Source of the DNA: Acarospora socialis
Lineage: Eukaryota > Ascomycota > Lecanoromycetes > Acarosporales > Acarosporaceae
Length of the DNA stretch: 64,000 nt
Direction of reading: 5' to 3'
Assembly (NCBI GenBank): GCA_025617375.2
Contig: JAMYGW020000015.1
Span: 62,001-126,000, forward strand
Shown: positions 1 through 30,880 of the stretch, piece after piece
Position numbering within the stretch: the first letter of the stretch is position 1
Layout: the number at the start of each line of letters is the position of its first letter
Position numbers and translations under genes: made by a program
The notes under the pieces: model-generated
The model's input: the letters and a program-made list of their open reading frames with translations, nothing else
The model's database searches: none
Told to the model about the DNA's origin: nothing

Positions 1-540
1 TTAATTTTTGTATTTGCATAATTAGTTAAAACAAATGCTCCTCCACCTATTGCACCACCTAATGCAACCATTCCTGCTTTAGCGGTAATAGGCATACTAC
101 CTCGTTTCGCTCCTTGAGCAAAAGCATAAATACCAGCAGATACTGCACCACTAGCACCTAAACTACTTATGGCTGTACCCACAGAACTAGGTAAATTAAC
201 ATTAGGATTATGTATATGTAGATTAGGTTTTTCTACATTAATATTAGTATTATTATCAGTAACATTTGAATTAACATTTTTAGCTAATTCATTAGCTACA
301 GATATTTTTCTTTCTGTTTCTTCATCAATACAATATAACGGCGAGAAATCATTTAGTAAAAAGTACATTATAAAGAATAATGTAGCAGATAAAATAAACA
401 AAATTAGAAAGTTTTTATATTTATTTACCATATTATATAAAAATGTAATATAATTTCCTAATCCTGCTTCAACAATAACATTACCTTGTTTCAAATCAGA
501 ATGCGTTAATTTTAAATTAAATATACTAGAATTCCTGTTT
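1..540 (-). CDS. Family A membrane domain fused in frame to the ND5 C-terminus (partial)
   Basis: Continuing the nad5 frame, there is a short linker, a hydrophobic segment near positions 365-430, then YCIDEET, an Asn-rich stretch with HNPNVNLP, and an Ala/Gly-rich hydrophobic block ending [16 protein letters not shown]. The frame is still open at position 1. The ORF at 59829-60920 has the same order of elements (YCIDEET, HNPNINLPGSLG, GGAIAG, VTNATN). A weaker relative is fused to cox1 exon 5, and another stands free at 47507-48400. Function is unknown: the hydrophobic segments and the Ala/Gly-rich core suggest an inner-membrane protein. Whether it stays attached to ND5 or is cut off cannot be told from sequence. 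Confidence 0.8.
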
Positions 541-3500
541 GTTTTAATTGTGGTAAATAAACCAAATAAAATTAACAATAGTAAACTGTTGTCTGCTAAA
601 TAAAGATATGGTATTAAAATATAAAAAATTAATCCAACTAATATATATAAAGCATAAGATGTAATAACACCAGTATCTAAGCTAGCAATATTTCTACTAA
701 GATTAACTAATCCTTTTTCTAGACCATAAGGTCCTAATAATTCTACAGAACCTTTATCTATAACCTTAGTAGTTTGACCTCCTAATTTAAGAATAAGACC
801 AGTCACATATTTGTTATAAAATAGTTCAATTAAAAACCGTTGGTTAAAAAAACTAAATATGTTATAACCAAGTCTAGTAAACTTAAAATGAAGAAGTATT
901 TTAGGTAAAAATTCGGATAAAACTATAGATATAACACATAATAATATGGTTAAAATTAAAGGTAGTAATTTAAATAGAGTTGGAACAGCAAACTCAGTGT
1001 CTAACATTATTTCATGTGACGGATGTATAAATAAACTGTTATCTGAAAAAAACCCAGAAGCTAAGCCTAAAAATATATCCTTAGTTACATAACCAAAAAA
1101 GATAGAAAAAATAGCCAATATGATTAGAGGTAAACTCATAAATATATCACCTTCATGAACTTGTCTATAATTAACTAAAGGTCCATTAGGGTTAGTTAAA
1201 AAGGTTAAATATAAAACTTTAACTGAGTATAGGGTAGTAAACATAGCACCAATAGTGGCTATGAAATAAACAACCGTACTAGAAAAGTAGAACTGTCCAT
1301 ATGCCGATTCAAGTATAAAGTCCTTAGAGTAGAATCCAGTCATAAAAGGGAAGGCTACTAAACTAAGAGAAGCAATTAACATAACTGAATATGTTAAAGG
1401 TAAGAAAGGTCTTAATCCACCATATTTTCTAAAATCTTGGTTATCAGCTACAGCATGTATTACCGCACCTGCACCTAAGAATAAAAGCCCTTTATAGAAA
1501 GCATGGTTAACTAAATGAAATAAAGCAATGTTATAAGAAGACAAACCTACTGCTATTACCATCATACCTAATTGCTAATTATATATATAATATAATTTGG
1601 ACCATTTCTTTATTAGTCTCTGTATTTTTCTCATTTATCTTTGAATGCAATTCATTGGTTAAACTTGCCTATATCACTAGTACTCTTACTATATGTTAGT
1701 AGTGGATAGAATTGTCTGATTAAATTTATTCTGCTGGCTTTTTTGGTTTTCAAAGGATATTTACTAAAATAGTTATCTATTAGACTCAATAATTCGGTTT
1801 TTCTAAAAACAATATATTTAAAGGCATCTATCTTAGGACTAAATATATCTATTCTTCCTCCATATAAACTTATTAGTGGTTCGAGTAAAAATCTATTTTT
1901 TTGAGATATACCTATAAATACTTGTCCGGATTTTTCACAATAATATACTGAACCATCACTATCTATAAACCCGCTTAATCATCCATTATTATATGTTAAA
2001 ATTAAAGGATACTTTAATTCTATACCGTATTTTACACATAGTTTATTCATTTGTAACATCCTGGTCGGATTTCTTATTAAACCATTCATAGCATTTATTA
2101 AGTTAATTAAACCCTTTTTATGTCTTAATTTATATCTTAAAGCATTAGCATTTGAAATAGGTTTAATGGTTCCACCAAATTTTTGTTTTACAAGATATAA
2201 TGCCTGTTTATCTCGGATATCTATAGTGATTTCACAGCTAGCATATCCTTTTTTTGTTAAAATAAAATAACCGTCTCCATCTATTAAACCAGCCAACCAT
2301 TCATGGAATTTTTGTGATTCTTTAAGAGCAAATTTTTCAGCAATGCAGATATCTTCAACAATATTACAAGTTTTTAATAAATTAACCGTACTATAATTAT
2401 TTACAATATATTTTAGGCTTTGGCGCCACTGCACAGGCTTTTCCTCTACATGAGTACCTAAGCCTAAAAACCCTCCTTGTAAATTACACAGAAGACCAGG
2501 CGTAGCAGCCTGCTGTGCACACATATCTAATATAATAACTATAATAAAAATAAAAGTAAAGATAAAGAAAAGTATTTTAAATTTTAAACTAATATTTATT
2601 AGTTTAAACTGGACTAATATCAAACGTATGGCCTCTGAGATTCCTACTAACTTGCTTAAAATAATAATTCCTCATTTTACGGACATAACAGTATAACCTA
2701 GTATACAGAAGTACAGCCGCTGGGCGGTAAATGAATTAAAAGAGCTATTATTAACATGAGTATATATATACTCATGAGCTTTGGTTATCTGCGAATTGAT
2801 TATTGTTTCAATAATTTCTACGCATATAGTTTGATGCCTGAATATATCTAATTGAATATATTCTCGAGCCAATTGTCGACTCATAGTAGAATAAGCTATA
2901 ACCTTTTTTATGTCTTGTTGGAATAAACCAATAAGAGAACTAAACACTGTAGTAATAGCTCCAATTCATAAACAAAGTATTAAGACTGTTGAGCTATATT
3001 CTATTAAAGGAGATGTACGCATTAATAAATAGACACCCGCTGTCACCATTGTAGCGGCGTGTATTAAAGCAGAAACAGGGGTAGGCAAATACGTTAATTT
3101 TTAATATATATATATTAAAAATACGCAGTTATTTACATAACTGTTCGGACTATATCTTCATATATATTATTTTTCAAGCGGGAATAATAAAAGTTCAGTT
3201 CCCAACCTATGTGTTGGAAAGTGAATACCCAGCTTACGATTTTTCTCCTCTTTCACTGGCAAGGAGTGAAAGGGAGACAGGGCAAGAAGCTAATCTATTT
3301 AAATTATTTTTATATCTTGTTAAAAGATTTAAGTGTTCACTTTTTAAAGACTTTTTATCTTTAACTAAAAGATAAATTTTTCTTATATTAAAATAAACTA
3401 TGGATTTTTTAGTTTTTAAAGGATAAATGTTTAAATAATTAATTACTTTAGACAATTTAGTTGTATTAACTGTAGTTTCACATATACCATTGTTATTATG

Positions 3501-6500
3501 TGTTTTGCCTTTAAACACTTCAGCTAAATATCTCATTTGCTCATAATTACCTTTTTGGCTTAAATGATAACACAATTTAACTAAACCACTTTTGTCAGGT
3601 TTATCTTTAATGATACAAGTAAAAGAACCTACAGCATCTGTAAACCCACATAATCAAGAATTACACAAGTCGGGTTTATTGTTATTTTTTAAATAAATAA
3701 TTGAAGTTACGTACTTTTTATTGTACGCATCTATTCATAATTTAAATTCTTCTTTTTTAGTATCTAAAAATAGATGACCATTTAATATTGAAATTAATTT
3801 ATATAACCCCTTTTCATCATTTACTTTAAAACAATGATTATTGTTTCTTTTATCTTGTATTCGTACAACACCGAAACCTAATTTATTTTTTATATGATAT
3901 AAAATTGAGGCGTCTGTGGATATATGTACTATCTTAAATTCTAAATTTCCATCTTTATCAATTATAAAGGATCCTTTTCCTTCTAAAAACCCTATAAATC
4001 AAGATTTAAATAGATTATCCTTTAATATATATGCTTCACGTGTAGTCTCTGAAGATCCATGACGAAAGGCCATGTTTCCTGCAGGTTGTCCCTCATATTG
4101 GATTTTTCCTAGCAAATAATTATTGAGTGGACCAATACTTAAAACGGGGTGTTCTCGCATATAGTGAAGTTTAAGGAAAGCCCACAACCATTCTCTTTTT
4201 TCCAACCGAGACTTAACTTTTTTAGTCTCCGTGGGTAGGATACCACCCTCTAACCTAGAGATAGGAATAGAGGATTGGTACTCACCTACTTTTTTACGCC
4301 TAATTTATAGAGCATTTCAGGTATAAAGTATGGACTTACTAATGATATTAATTTTTCCATACTTAATTTACTTATTCTAATTCTCCACATAATCTGTCCA
4401 TTAGGATTACTACGTTTATTTGCAGAAGCTTTTATACCAAATTTTACATTTAAAACATTTATTAGTCTTAATACCTCAACTTCAGTAAAGTTATCAGTAC
4501 ATATTTTTACACTACTGTCAGTAAAGTAACCATCACCCATTATTCAATGAGCTAAAGCAACAGGAGTAAATAACTCTTCTATCTTTAAAGGTCAAATTTT
4601 TATAAATTTACCATCTATTTGTTTATATCAAAGTTGATGTAAATTAGAAATAGCAGGTAAACGTTTAGTAGAAAATCAATATTGAGTAGGTTCTTTACCT
4701 GTTAACTTAGGATTTGGTCAAGGTGTAGCTTCAGATTCACTAGAAATAAAAGCTAAAGCATAATATTTCAAGTATTTTACATAGTGTAAAACTTTAGCTG
4801 AAAATGTAAACTCTACTCTCCGGTTAACAAGTGGAGCGTTAACAGGATCATATATTATAGAACCGTCTCCTAATAGTTCACCAGTTATTACTTGCCATAC
4901 TTTTGATGGAACTACTCATTTAGATAAAACTTCTTTAGATAAAACAGTAGAACTAAATATTCATTTATTGTTAAATAGTTTGCCTGTATCTAAATAAACT
5001 GCAACAGTACTACGGTTAATTTGTAGTACATTGGCACACTCCAATTTAGTTTTAAATGGAGCTCCTTTAACTAGCCCTTGTAGGCTTTCCAACAAATTAT
5101 TTATATCATAAACTCATATAAGAAGTTTTTTAGACCCTTTACTAGTAGTATGAAGACTTATTTTTGATATATTTAGATTATTATTAGAATAAATAGTATT
5201 TTTTACATCTGAAGTACCTAAAAAGCAACTTATAAAAAAGAGTTTAATTTTTAATCAACCTTCCCAAAGCTCACGGTGTATAAGAGGAACTCTCTGTCTA
5301 TGGTTGACTTAACACCGATTACACCTGTCAAATAAATAGAGCTTCCGACTGTACATTCAGCCACATTTCAGTGACCCCGTGGTGACCCAGTCTGTAGCGA
5401 TACATTAAAATACCGACGGTCTCAACTACGGAATGTCTTGACCGTTTTCACCTCAGTTGCTTTTAAGTCCAGAAGTGTCTGGATTATCCATACGTACAAG
5501 ATATATTTGGTTTAATCCTTGCTATATCTCTGGCATGGTTCTACGGCCTAACTTTACCATAGCTTTGCTGCTACTGTTATTTGGCCGTTTACGACTCATT
5601 CCATATGTGAATCGCCATAGGTAACCAAACATGTAATCCAACTTGAGAACTTTTAGCCATAGCACCAATTAACAAGCAAATTCCTATAATAGTGACAATA
5701 TTTTCACTAACATAAGGAGCTAATGAAAATACAGTAGAATAATCTAGATTACCAAAAGATCATAATATAGTGAACAAACCAATTGTTAAAAAACAATCAC
5801 CTACTCTGTTTGTTAAAAAGGCAGAGATGGAGCTTTGATTTGCAGCTATTCTAGTAAATCAAAAACTTACTAAAAGATATGAACAAATTCCAACACCTTC
5901 TCACCCTACAAACATTAATAAAAAGTTATTTGCAGTTACAAGAATAATCATCATAAATGTGAATAAACTTAAATAACTGAAAAATCTTTGGTTGTGCATT
6001 TCAGCCAAATTTATCCTACTATTGATTTATTGTATTTGATACTAACAATGGTTATTTATCTTCAAAACTTCTACCTATATTCATACCAGATTTTATCTTT
6101 CTAATTGAATTTATACCCTCAAGCGTAAGATGAGAACAATTAATCATTAAACTATGAATTTTACATCAATCAAGATAATCATAGAGTTTTATACCAATTA
6201 AAGAGTTTTTATTAAAAAATGGAACTATTGTATTGGTAATATCAGTAAAGTCAACTATTGTTAAACTAACAGCAGACTTACCGCCATATTTGTATATCTT
6301 TCCAGACCCAAAATATTCAACTATTTTCTCCATTAATCTAAGATCCCTACTATGTTGAGATATTCTAAATCTCAATTGTACTCGATAACCTAATTTACTA
6401 TTGGTTGATGGTATACGAACATCAAAGTTCCCCTCAGCGCTGACAAATCCTGAAATTCAATTAGGGTCTAAGATTACATTATAATTTATTACAGGTCTTT

Positions 6501-7668
6501 CAACAGGAGTATATCCATCAAACTCTGATTTTAACATGTTAGATAAACCTAAATTCATGGATGCTTTTATATTCACTATTTGATATAAACCTTCAACAGT
6601 AAGATGAGCTTTATTATTTACAAGTTTTACCGCTTGTTTAAATAATAAAAAATCTGCGGCTTTTTGAGTTAATAACGGATATTTTTCTAAATGAATAATA
6701 AGTTTATTTAAATCTTCATTTGAATCTAATGAATAATTAACTATATCTCGGTTTCGAGCTAAATGAATAGAACCTATATCACCCAAGTATTGTTGTAATA
6801 GATATAATAAGTTAAGATCTTTTGTGTGTAGACCTATTTGAAATTTCAATTGAACACGTCAACCTAATTTACGAGTTTTATTTCTATCTACTACTATACT
6901 AAATGAACCCTCACCGTCTATTAAACCAGATCAGACTCCAGGATTTATAATAGTAGAATTATAGGTAGAAAATTTTTTTAAATCGAATAGCTTAGACGGG
7001 ATTTTGACATAGGAGTTTCAACCTTGTTGCATGTTGAAACCGAGTTTTACACCTCTGTTTCTTTTGAAACCCCTTAGAGTACACCTTAAATCCATTAAAT
7101 GTGGCTTAATGGATCAACTGCCGTCTACTCTTTGCTCTTTTACAACCATACTGTTTAGTATAGTTGACTTAGATCCGCGATTGTCCATTTCGTTTTCACT
7201 CATCTTAAGGCTTATTACCGTACCTGAGTAGTTACTTCAGCCACTCATAGTTTTTCAACTACAGCTTGGTACCTTAAGCTTTAGGAGTTCCCCGGAGTTT
7301 GGCAATTTACCCCCATAGACGCGTTTTCCCTTAACGCGACCCCGAGGGTCATGACTCATATATCCTATTGAATAGATATGTACCAAAGAAGAAACTATTA
7401 ACACAGGTATTAACATAGAAACTGTTAAAGAATCAAAGTTAAAACCTCACAAAACATTAAGTGATTCAGAGTCAATTCATTTGAATAATTCTATTGACAC
7501 AGGTATATTATTTAAACCTACTTCAAAAAAGGCAACTATTGCTAGCAATGTTGTTACAATTACAGAACTACAGGTTATTAATTGTGCTCCGCTAACTCCA
7601 ACTTTTCTACCAAAAAAGCCGGAAACTATTGATCCTAATAAAGGTAACACAATTATAGCTAGATACAT
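1..7668 (-). CDS. nad5: NADH dehydrogenase subunit 5, split gene, 3' end beyond window
   Basis: ND5 is a large proton-pumping membrane subunit of respiratory complex I. Exons recognised from protein similarity: 7345-7668 (starts ATG, ends at SHDP), 5613-5996 (HNQRFF to WLPMA), a probable micro-exon for Met-Glu-Gly near 4,200 that I cannot place exactly, 2879-3085 (PTPVSAL to YSTMS) and 1574 downwards (QLGMMV onward). The first codon overlaps the nad4L stop by one base (TAATG), the usual nad4L-nad5 junction in this group. The last exon passes the point where ND5 normally ends (around LFTTIK, about position 545) without a stop and continues into a family A domain. Several Trp codons are TGA. 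Exon borders are inferred from protein continuity and may be off by a few bases. Confidence 0.93.
1613..2878 (-). CDS. LAGLIDADG homing endonuclease in the last nad5 intron, in frame with upstream exon
   Basis: The frame runs on from the nad5 exon ending YSTMS. About 150 residues of intron-specific leader precede two LAGLIDADG-type motifs: LAGLIDGDG (near position 2285) and LSGFIDSDG (near 1970). It ends at TAA 1613-1615, about 40 bases before the next exon. Such proteins cut intronless alleles to spread the intron and sometimes assist splicing. They are usually processed from a fusion with the preceding exon product. The core closely resembles the endonucleases in cox1 introns 6 and 8 (shared '[12 protein letters not shown]'-type opening), so these three probably share an ancestor. 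Confidence 0.9.
3234..4205 (-). CDS. LAGLIDADG homing endonuclease in a nad5 intron
   Basis: An open frame of 323 codons under code 4, with two degenerate LAGLIDADG motifs, FIGFLEGKG and LCGFTDAVG. Both acidic positions are weakened (E then K; D then A), so cleavage activity is doubtful although the frame is intact. It begins at or next to a proposed micro-exon that should supply Met-Glu(-Gly) of ND5, and it contains intron leader sequence ([14 protein letters not shown]) before the first motif. It lies between the exon region ending near 4,206 and the exon starting at 3085. Confidence 0.85.
4286..5308 (-). CDS. LAGLIDADG (type 2) endonuclease with N-terminal NUMOD-like region, nad5 intron
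   Basis: Open for 340 codons with TGA as Trp. The N-terminal third has a NUMOD1-like DNA-binding signature (a VYDINN-like opening, then [13 protein letters not shown]). The C-terminal part has the spaced motifs GELLGDGSI and HWIMGDGYF of the LAGLIDADG_2 subfamily, and ends with MLYKLGVKK. No ATG lies in the N-terminal part: the frame opens just after a stop at 5309-5311, so the start is a non-ATG codon or processing is needed. It follows the exon that ends WLPMA. Confidence 0.88.
6052..7032 (-). CDS. LAGLIDADG homing endonuclease, nad5 intron 1
   Basis: ATG at 7030-7032, stop at 6052-6054, 326 codons. Two LAGLIDADG motifs with surrounding blocks: [13 protein letters not shown] and [14 protein letters not shown], each followed by the repeated arrangement 'GxRVQLxFxI...HxxDL' typical of LAGLIDADG_1 proteins. 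It is not in frame with the upstream exon. It ends about 55 bases before the exon that starts at 5996. Confidence 0.93.
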
Positions 7669-7937
7669 TATTTATATTCTATTGCAATGCTTCCTCTTAA
7701 TCTATAAAAAGCTACTAATATACCTAAACCTATAGCTGATTCTGCACCAGCTATTGCTATAACATATATAGCATATGTTTGGCCTAATATATCATCAAAG
7801 CTAAGTGAACTTACCAATATTAAAAACGTAATAGCTAAAAGCATTATTTCGATAGAAATAAGCATTAAGATTATATTTTTTCTATTTAAAACGAATCCTA
7901 ATATCCCTATTAAAAAAAGTATTAGTGATAAATTCAT
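7668..7937 (-). CDS. nad4L: NADH dehydrogenase subunit 4L
   Basis: 89 residues, the normal length for this small complex I subunit. Three membrane helices and the conserved block [11 protein letters not shown], then [20 protein letters not shown]. Start at MNLSLILF (ATG 7935-7937). The frame is open further upstream to about 8,100 with a hydrophobic, non-ND4L extension lacking ATG, so a longer form cannot be excluded. Its stop shares a base with the nad5 start. Confidence 0.97.
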   Translation of the reverse strand: MNLSLILFLIGILGFVLNRKNIILMLISIEIMLLAITFLILVSSLSFDDILGQTYAIYVIAIAGAESAIGLGILVAFYRLRGSIAIEYK

Positions 7938-8130
7938 TATATTTTTGTTTATTATGTTTAATAGTGTGTACTGGGTAATTAACAATATTATAGACAATAA
8001 TCTAGAGACTAAAATATAAGATGGTAAAACATTTCTACTTATAGATGAAAATTGAAACCTGGCAAACAAACCTGAAAAAGGAGATTTAGATTTATAAAAA
8101 AGAAGAAAAGCATTAGATATAATTCATTTT

Positions 8131-8177
8131 ATATGTTTTATATATATTTTTTTTTATATAAAACCTATAAAACATAT
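8131..8177. repeat. AT-rich inverted repeat upstream of nad4L
   Basis: Arms at 8131-8142 and 8166-8177 are perfect 12-nt complements (ATATGTTTTATA). They could fold as an RNA hairpin, perhaps a processing or termination signal between the 8334-8882 ORF and nad4L. Confidence 0.6.
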
Positions 8178-8268
8178 CTAAAATAAATTATTAAAGCTCA
8201 CCATCTATAAGTTTATATGGTGATGTTTCAAATAATTTTTTCTTTTTATAAATTATTATTTGCACAAA

Positions 8269-8310
8269 TTTTGCTTTAGAGAATGAAGCTTTTGCTTTAG
8301 AGAATGAACT
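8269..8310. repeat. Two tandem copies of a 21-nt unit
   Basis: A TTTTGCTTTAGAGAATGAA unit occurs twice in a row, almost identical, in the spacer between the 182-residue ORF and nad4L. Confidence 0.8.
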
Positions 8311-8333
8311 TTTACCATTATAATATATATTTT

Positions 8334-8882
8334 TTATATACTATCTATAAGACGCTCTAATATATCAGAAGCATTATCCAAATAAGTTACAACTGTCTCC
8401 CATGCAGCCATTTGCTCCAACCGTATATCCAAAGGACCTGTATTAGCATGAAGCTGTATTTGCTCTAGAACGCGAGCCAACAGCCGCATAATTTCCTCAT
8501 AATCACCTATCAATGCAGGATAAGCGGTAGCAAAAACATCGTGCCGGTTAGTCATCTGTGCCAGATCACTAGTAAACATTTCCTTGAGTGCTAGTAAGTT
8601 AAGCGAAACATCACCCCTTGTTTCATCTACATTATGAAAGATGTTTCAAAAAAAATCCAAATCACCCGGAAGAGCTATATTTGTGTAACCCGCACTATCA
8701 AAGGGTACAACACTAAAAAAAACAACCCCTAATCCGAAAAAAAGTAACCAAAAATTCCTAGTCAGTATAGTTGCTGGACTAACTGCAGCAGCTACCACTA
8801 CAGCTTGGTCCAGCAGATATCTTTTTTGTTCCGCTTTATTATGGATTTTTATTTTAATCCTTTTATTTGTTGATTGTATCAT
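8334..8882 (-). CDS. Hypothetical membrane/helical protein, paralogue of the 9672-10370 ORF
   Basis: 182 codons, ATG at 8880-8882, one internal TGA read as Trp. The N-terminus is basic (Lys/Arg-rich, with QKRYLLDQ). One or two hydrophobic segments follow (roughly residues 28-60), then a long hydrophilic helical tail. The tail aligns with the 9672-10370 ORF over about 90 residues: NRHDVFATAYPALIGDYE against NSNHSLFAANHPVLLRDYE, and ASDILERLI against LADELEKLI. Its base composition is less AT-rich than its surroundings, suggesting foreign origin. I do not recognise the family. Confidence 0.75.
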
Positions 8883-9132
8883 TTTTATTTAAATTTTTAA
8901 ATATAATTTTTGACAGGTAGCCCTTTTACTAGTTTAAAATGTATTTTTTTTAGGTTAGTTTTAGCTAATTATCTTTAGTCTTTAGAGATGTTATTTTTCT
9001 TTATAAGCTAAAAATACAGATAAAACTATTTACATTTTATTCATAAATACTTATTATATCTTTTTCTTATTAGCTATCTAATAATATCTAGCTAAAAAGA
9101 GTTAAGCCAAGTGTATTTTAGTTAGTTACATG

Positions 9133-9140
9133 ATGACTCT

Positions 9141-9171
<31 letters not shown>

Positions 9172-9219
9172 AGGACAGGGACAGGGACAGCCACAGAGAC
9201 AGGGACAGGGACAGCCACA
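9133..9219. repeat. GGGACA hexanucleotide tandem array
   Basis: About a dozen degenerate GGGACA units abut the 3' end of tRNA-Cys, whose acceptor arm on this strand begins GGGACAC. The array looks like repeated copying of the tRNA acceptor end. Confidence 0.9.
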
Positions 9220-9290
9220 GGGACACGGAGGAATCGAACCCCTTATTTTTGATCTGCAATCAAATTGTAGAGCCATCTACAACATATCCC
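9219..9290 (-). tRNA. trnC: tRNA-Cys (GCA)
   Basis: Cloverleaf: acceptor GGGATAT paired with GTGTCCC (G-U allowed), D-stem TTGTAG/CTACAA, anticodon stem TTTGA/TCAAA with loop TTGCAGA, and T-loop TTCGATT. The anticodon is GCA. Confidence 0.92.
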
Positions 9291-9348
9291 TTTTTATTCT
9301 GTATCAATTATACAAACAAAAAACCAGATATTACTTCTTATCTATATA

Positions 9349-9665
9349 TTATATATATACACAAGTAATAAATGTAAAAAACTCCAAACCATGTTTATTA
9401 AAGCCTAATATAGTTGCACCTAAAACTATTGTAAAGCTTATGAAAAATGTAAGTATAAAATGGGATGTTGAAGCAAAACTATACGGAACCATTCCTATTA
9501 AATTATTTACTAAGATAAATATAAATAGCGCAGAGATAAAAGGAAAATAGATTTGCCCTTTATTTGCATTTATTTGATTTATAACTATGCTATGTATAGT
9601 AGCATATATTGACTCTTGACTTAGTGAGCAAAAATTAGAAACAACTCTGTTAAAATAAACCGTCC
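9349..9665 (-). pseudogene. atp6: atp6 internal fragment
   Basis: Encodes a middle part of ATP synthase subunit a (SQESIYATIHSMV, then VNNLIGMVPYSFASTSHF and LGATILGF.KHGLEFF). It stops at 9349-9351, where the family normally continues into the conserved C-terminal helices. The N-terminal region and the essential C-terminal helices (with the conserved Arg) are absent next to it. Two copies of the C-terminal part sit far away at 46.0 and 50.0 kb. Either this is a dead partial copy or atp6 is split by rearrangement: no continuous atp6 exists in this window. Confidence 0.8.
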
Positions 9666-9671
9666 TTAGAC

Positions 9672-10370
9672 CTAATTAGAAGGACTACCAGCACCGCCTC
9701 CGCCATCATTATTAGCTCTCCCGGCAATTTCTTCCGCGGCTCGTTGGATATCTTCTGAATCAGTATCGCTACCAAAATCATAATTAGGGTCCAAATTACG
9801 TATTAATTTCTCCAATTCGTCAGCCAAAGTATCCCACTCAGCGATGACAGATTCAAAACGAGTAACAGCTTCAGCAAATTGGTATGATTCAAGCTGTATA
9901 GATTCTACTATAATACGGTCAGTAATAGTTTGAATAATTTCGTAATCTCTTAATAAAACAGGATGGTTAGCAGCAAACAGGCTGTGATTGCTGTTTAATA
10001 ATTGCATCATATTATGAGCCATACTTGGCTCTTGTCTAAATTGATGCATCAAATTACGTCTGTAAGTGTTTACATCCTGTAACATATCTACTAGCTTAGG
10101 CAACATAGGGTCTACTGTATTAACAACAGTCCCTCCGCCACCTCCACCCTCAGGCATGAAAGAAAATGCGGTTACAAAACAAATAGCTAAGATAGCGAAA
10201 GGGAAAAAACTAATAGTCAATCCACTTGTAGTCGTAGTCGTACCCATCATGAGATGTCTTTTCTGAGAAGATTTAACTTTATAGTAGGGTAAAGTCGGAC
10301 GGTTTTTCTGTAATATTTTTGTATTTTGGCTCATATGTAATGTAGATATAATATTTATTTTTATACGCAT
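9672..10370 (-). CDS. Hypothetical membrane/helical protein with poly-Thr and poly-Gly runs
   Basis: 232 codons if begun at the first ATG (an alternative Met is 12 codons in). Basic N-terminus with KSSQKRHLMMG, a Thr run, a hydrophobic segment (about residues 54-72), a Gly run, then about 110 hydrophilic helical residues and an acidic, Gly-rich tail. It is paralogous to the ORF at 8334-8882 (same order: QKR(Y/H)L, membrane segment, then a matching helical region). It lies between cox2 and the atp6 fragment. Unknown function. Confidence 0.75.
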   Translation of the reverse strand: MRIKINIISTLHMSQNTKILQKNRPTLPYYKVKSSQKRHLMMGTTTTTSGLTISFFPFAILAICFVTAFSFMPEGGGGGGTVVNTVDPMLPKLVDMLQDVNTYRRNLMHQFRQEPSMAHNMMQLLNSNHSLFAANHPVLLRDYEIIQTITDRIIVESIQLESYQFAEAVTRFESVIAEWDTLADELEKLIRNLDPNYDFGSDTDSEDIQRAAEEIAGRANNDGGGGAGSPSN

Positions 10371-10380
10371 AAGATCCTAG

Positions 10381-10650
10381 TAAAGATATTACCACTATAA
10401 AAAGGATCTAGCAGTTTAGCTAGATAGAAACCTATTAAATGGTATAAGTTAAAGATATTTAATGGATCTATATATATTTATAAAAACAACTATAGTAGCC
10501 TATTTTAGACTATTTTTTCTGACCAGCTTGTCAACTGATAACAGTTTACGGTCAACGCTTAACAGTTGACTGTTGCTAGTAGAATTATTTGTTAGTATTT
10601 ATAATGAAGCATGGCTAAAGGTATACGGGGATTGAATCTGTCCGCCCATA
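10381..10650. other. Spacer downstream of cox2
   Basis: No gene seen. It holds an 8-bp inverted repeat (GTCAACTG ... CAGTTGAC, near 10,529-10,569) in a GC-richer patch that may fold near the cox2 3' end. Confidence 0.5.
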
Positions 10651-10653
10651 TAT

Positions 10654-30390
<19,737 letters not shown>

Positions 30391-30399
30391 ACATTATAC

Positions 30400-30880
30400 T
30401 TAGATACAACAGTGTAATAACCATTGTTGCATAGCTTATATATTATTTAAAAACTTATAAATTTTAAGCTAAACTCTTGCATTAAGAGTTTACAACTTAC
30501 TTTTTTTTTTATTAACTATTAATATATATAGTTTAAAGCAATAATTAATATTAGTTTAGCTGTAACTAGATGTAATTATATAATATAGCAGCTTTTTCTC
30601 TTTGTTACTTTATTTAGCTATATAAATTTTTCTACTAGTTGTATAAATAAAAAATTTTTGTAATATGTTTAGAGAAATAACTGTGTTATTCACCTGTTAG
30701 CTTACTAAAATCTTAACTCAATAATATTATTATCTCTATTAATTGGTTTAATTTTATCAGTCATATTGCTAAGTACTTTAAATATACCCTAAAAAAATAC
30801 TAAAATTATCTAAGTAAACTTTGTAATTATCATATTTTATAGTCATAATTGAACATATAACATTAGTAATAACATTATTT
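30400..30880. other. AT-rich spacer upstream of cox1
   Basis: No ORF, tRNA or clear repeat. It probably contains the cox1 promoter region, but I cannot identify a motif with confidence. Confidence 0.4.

Noticed and set aside
169-453. Plus-strand ORF of 94 codons
   Set aside because: It is the shadow of the nad5/family A frame on the minus strand and has no protein features of its own.
10066-10266. Plus-strand ORF with a Pro run
   Set aside because: Antisense of the poly-Gly/poly-Thr part of the 9672-10370 ORF.
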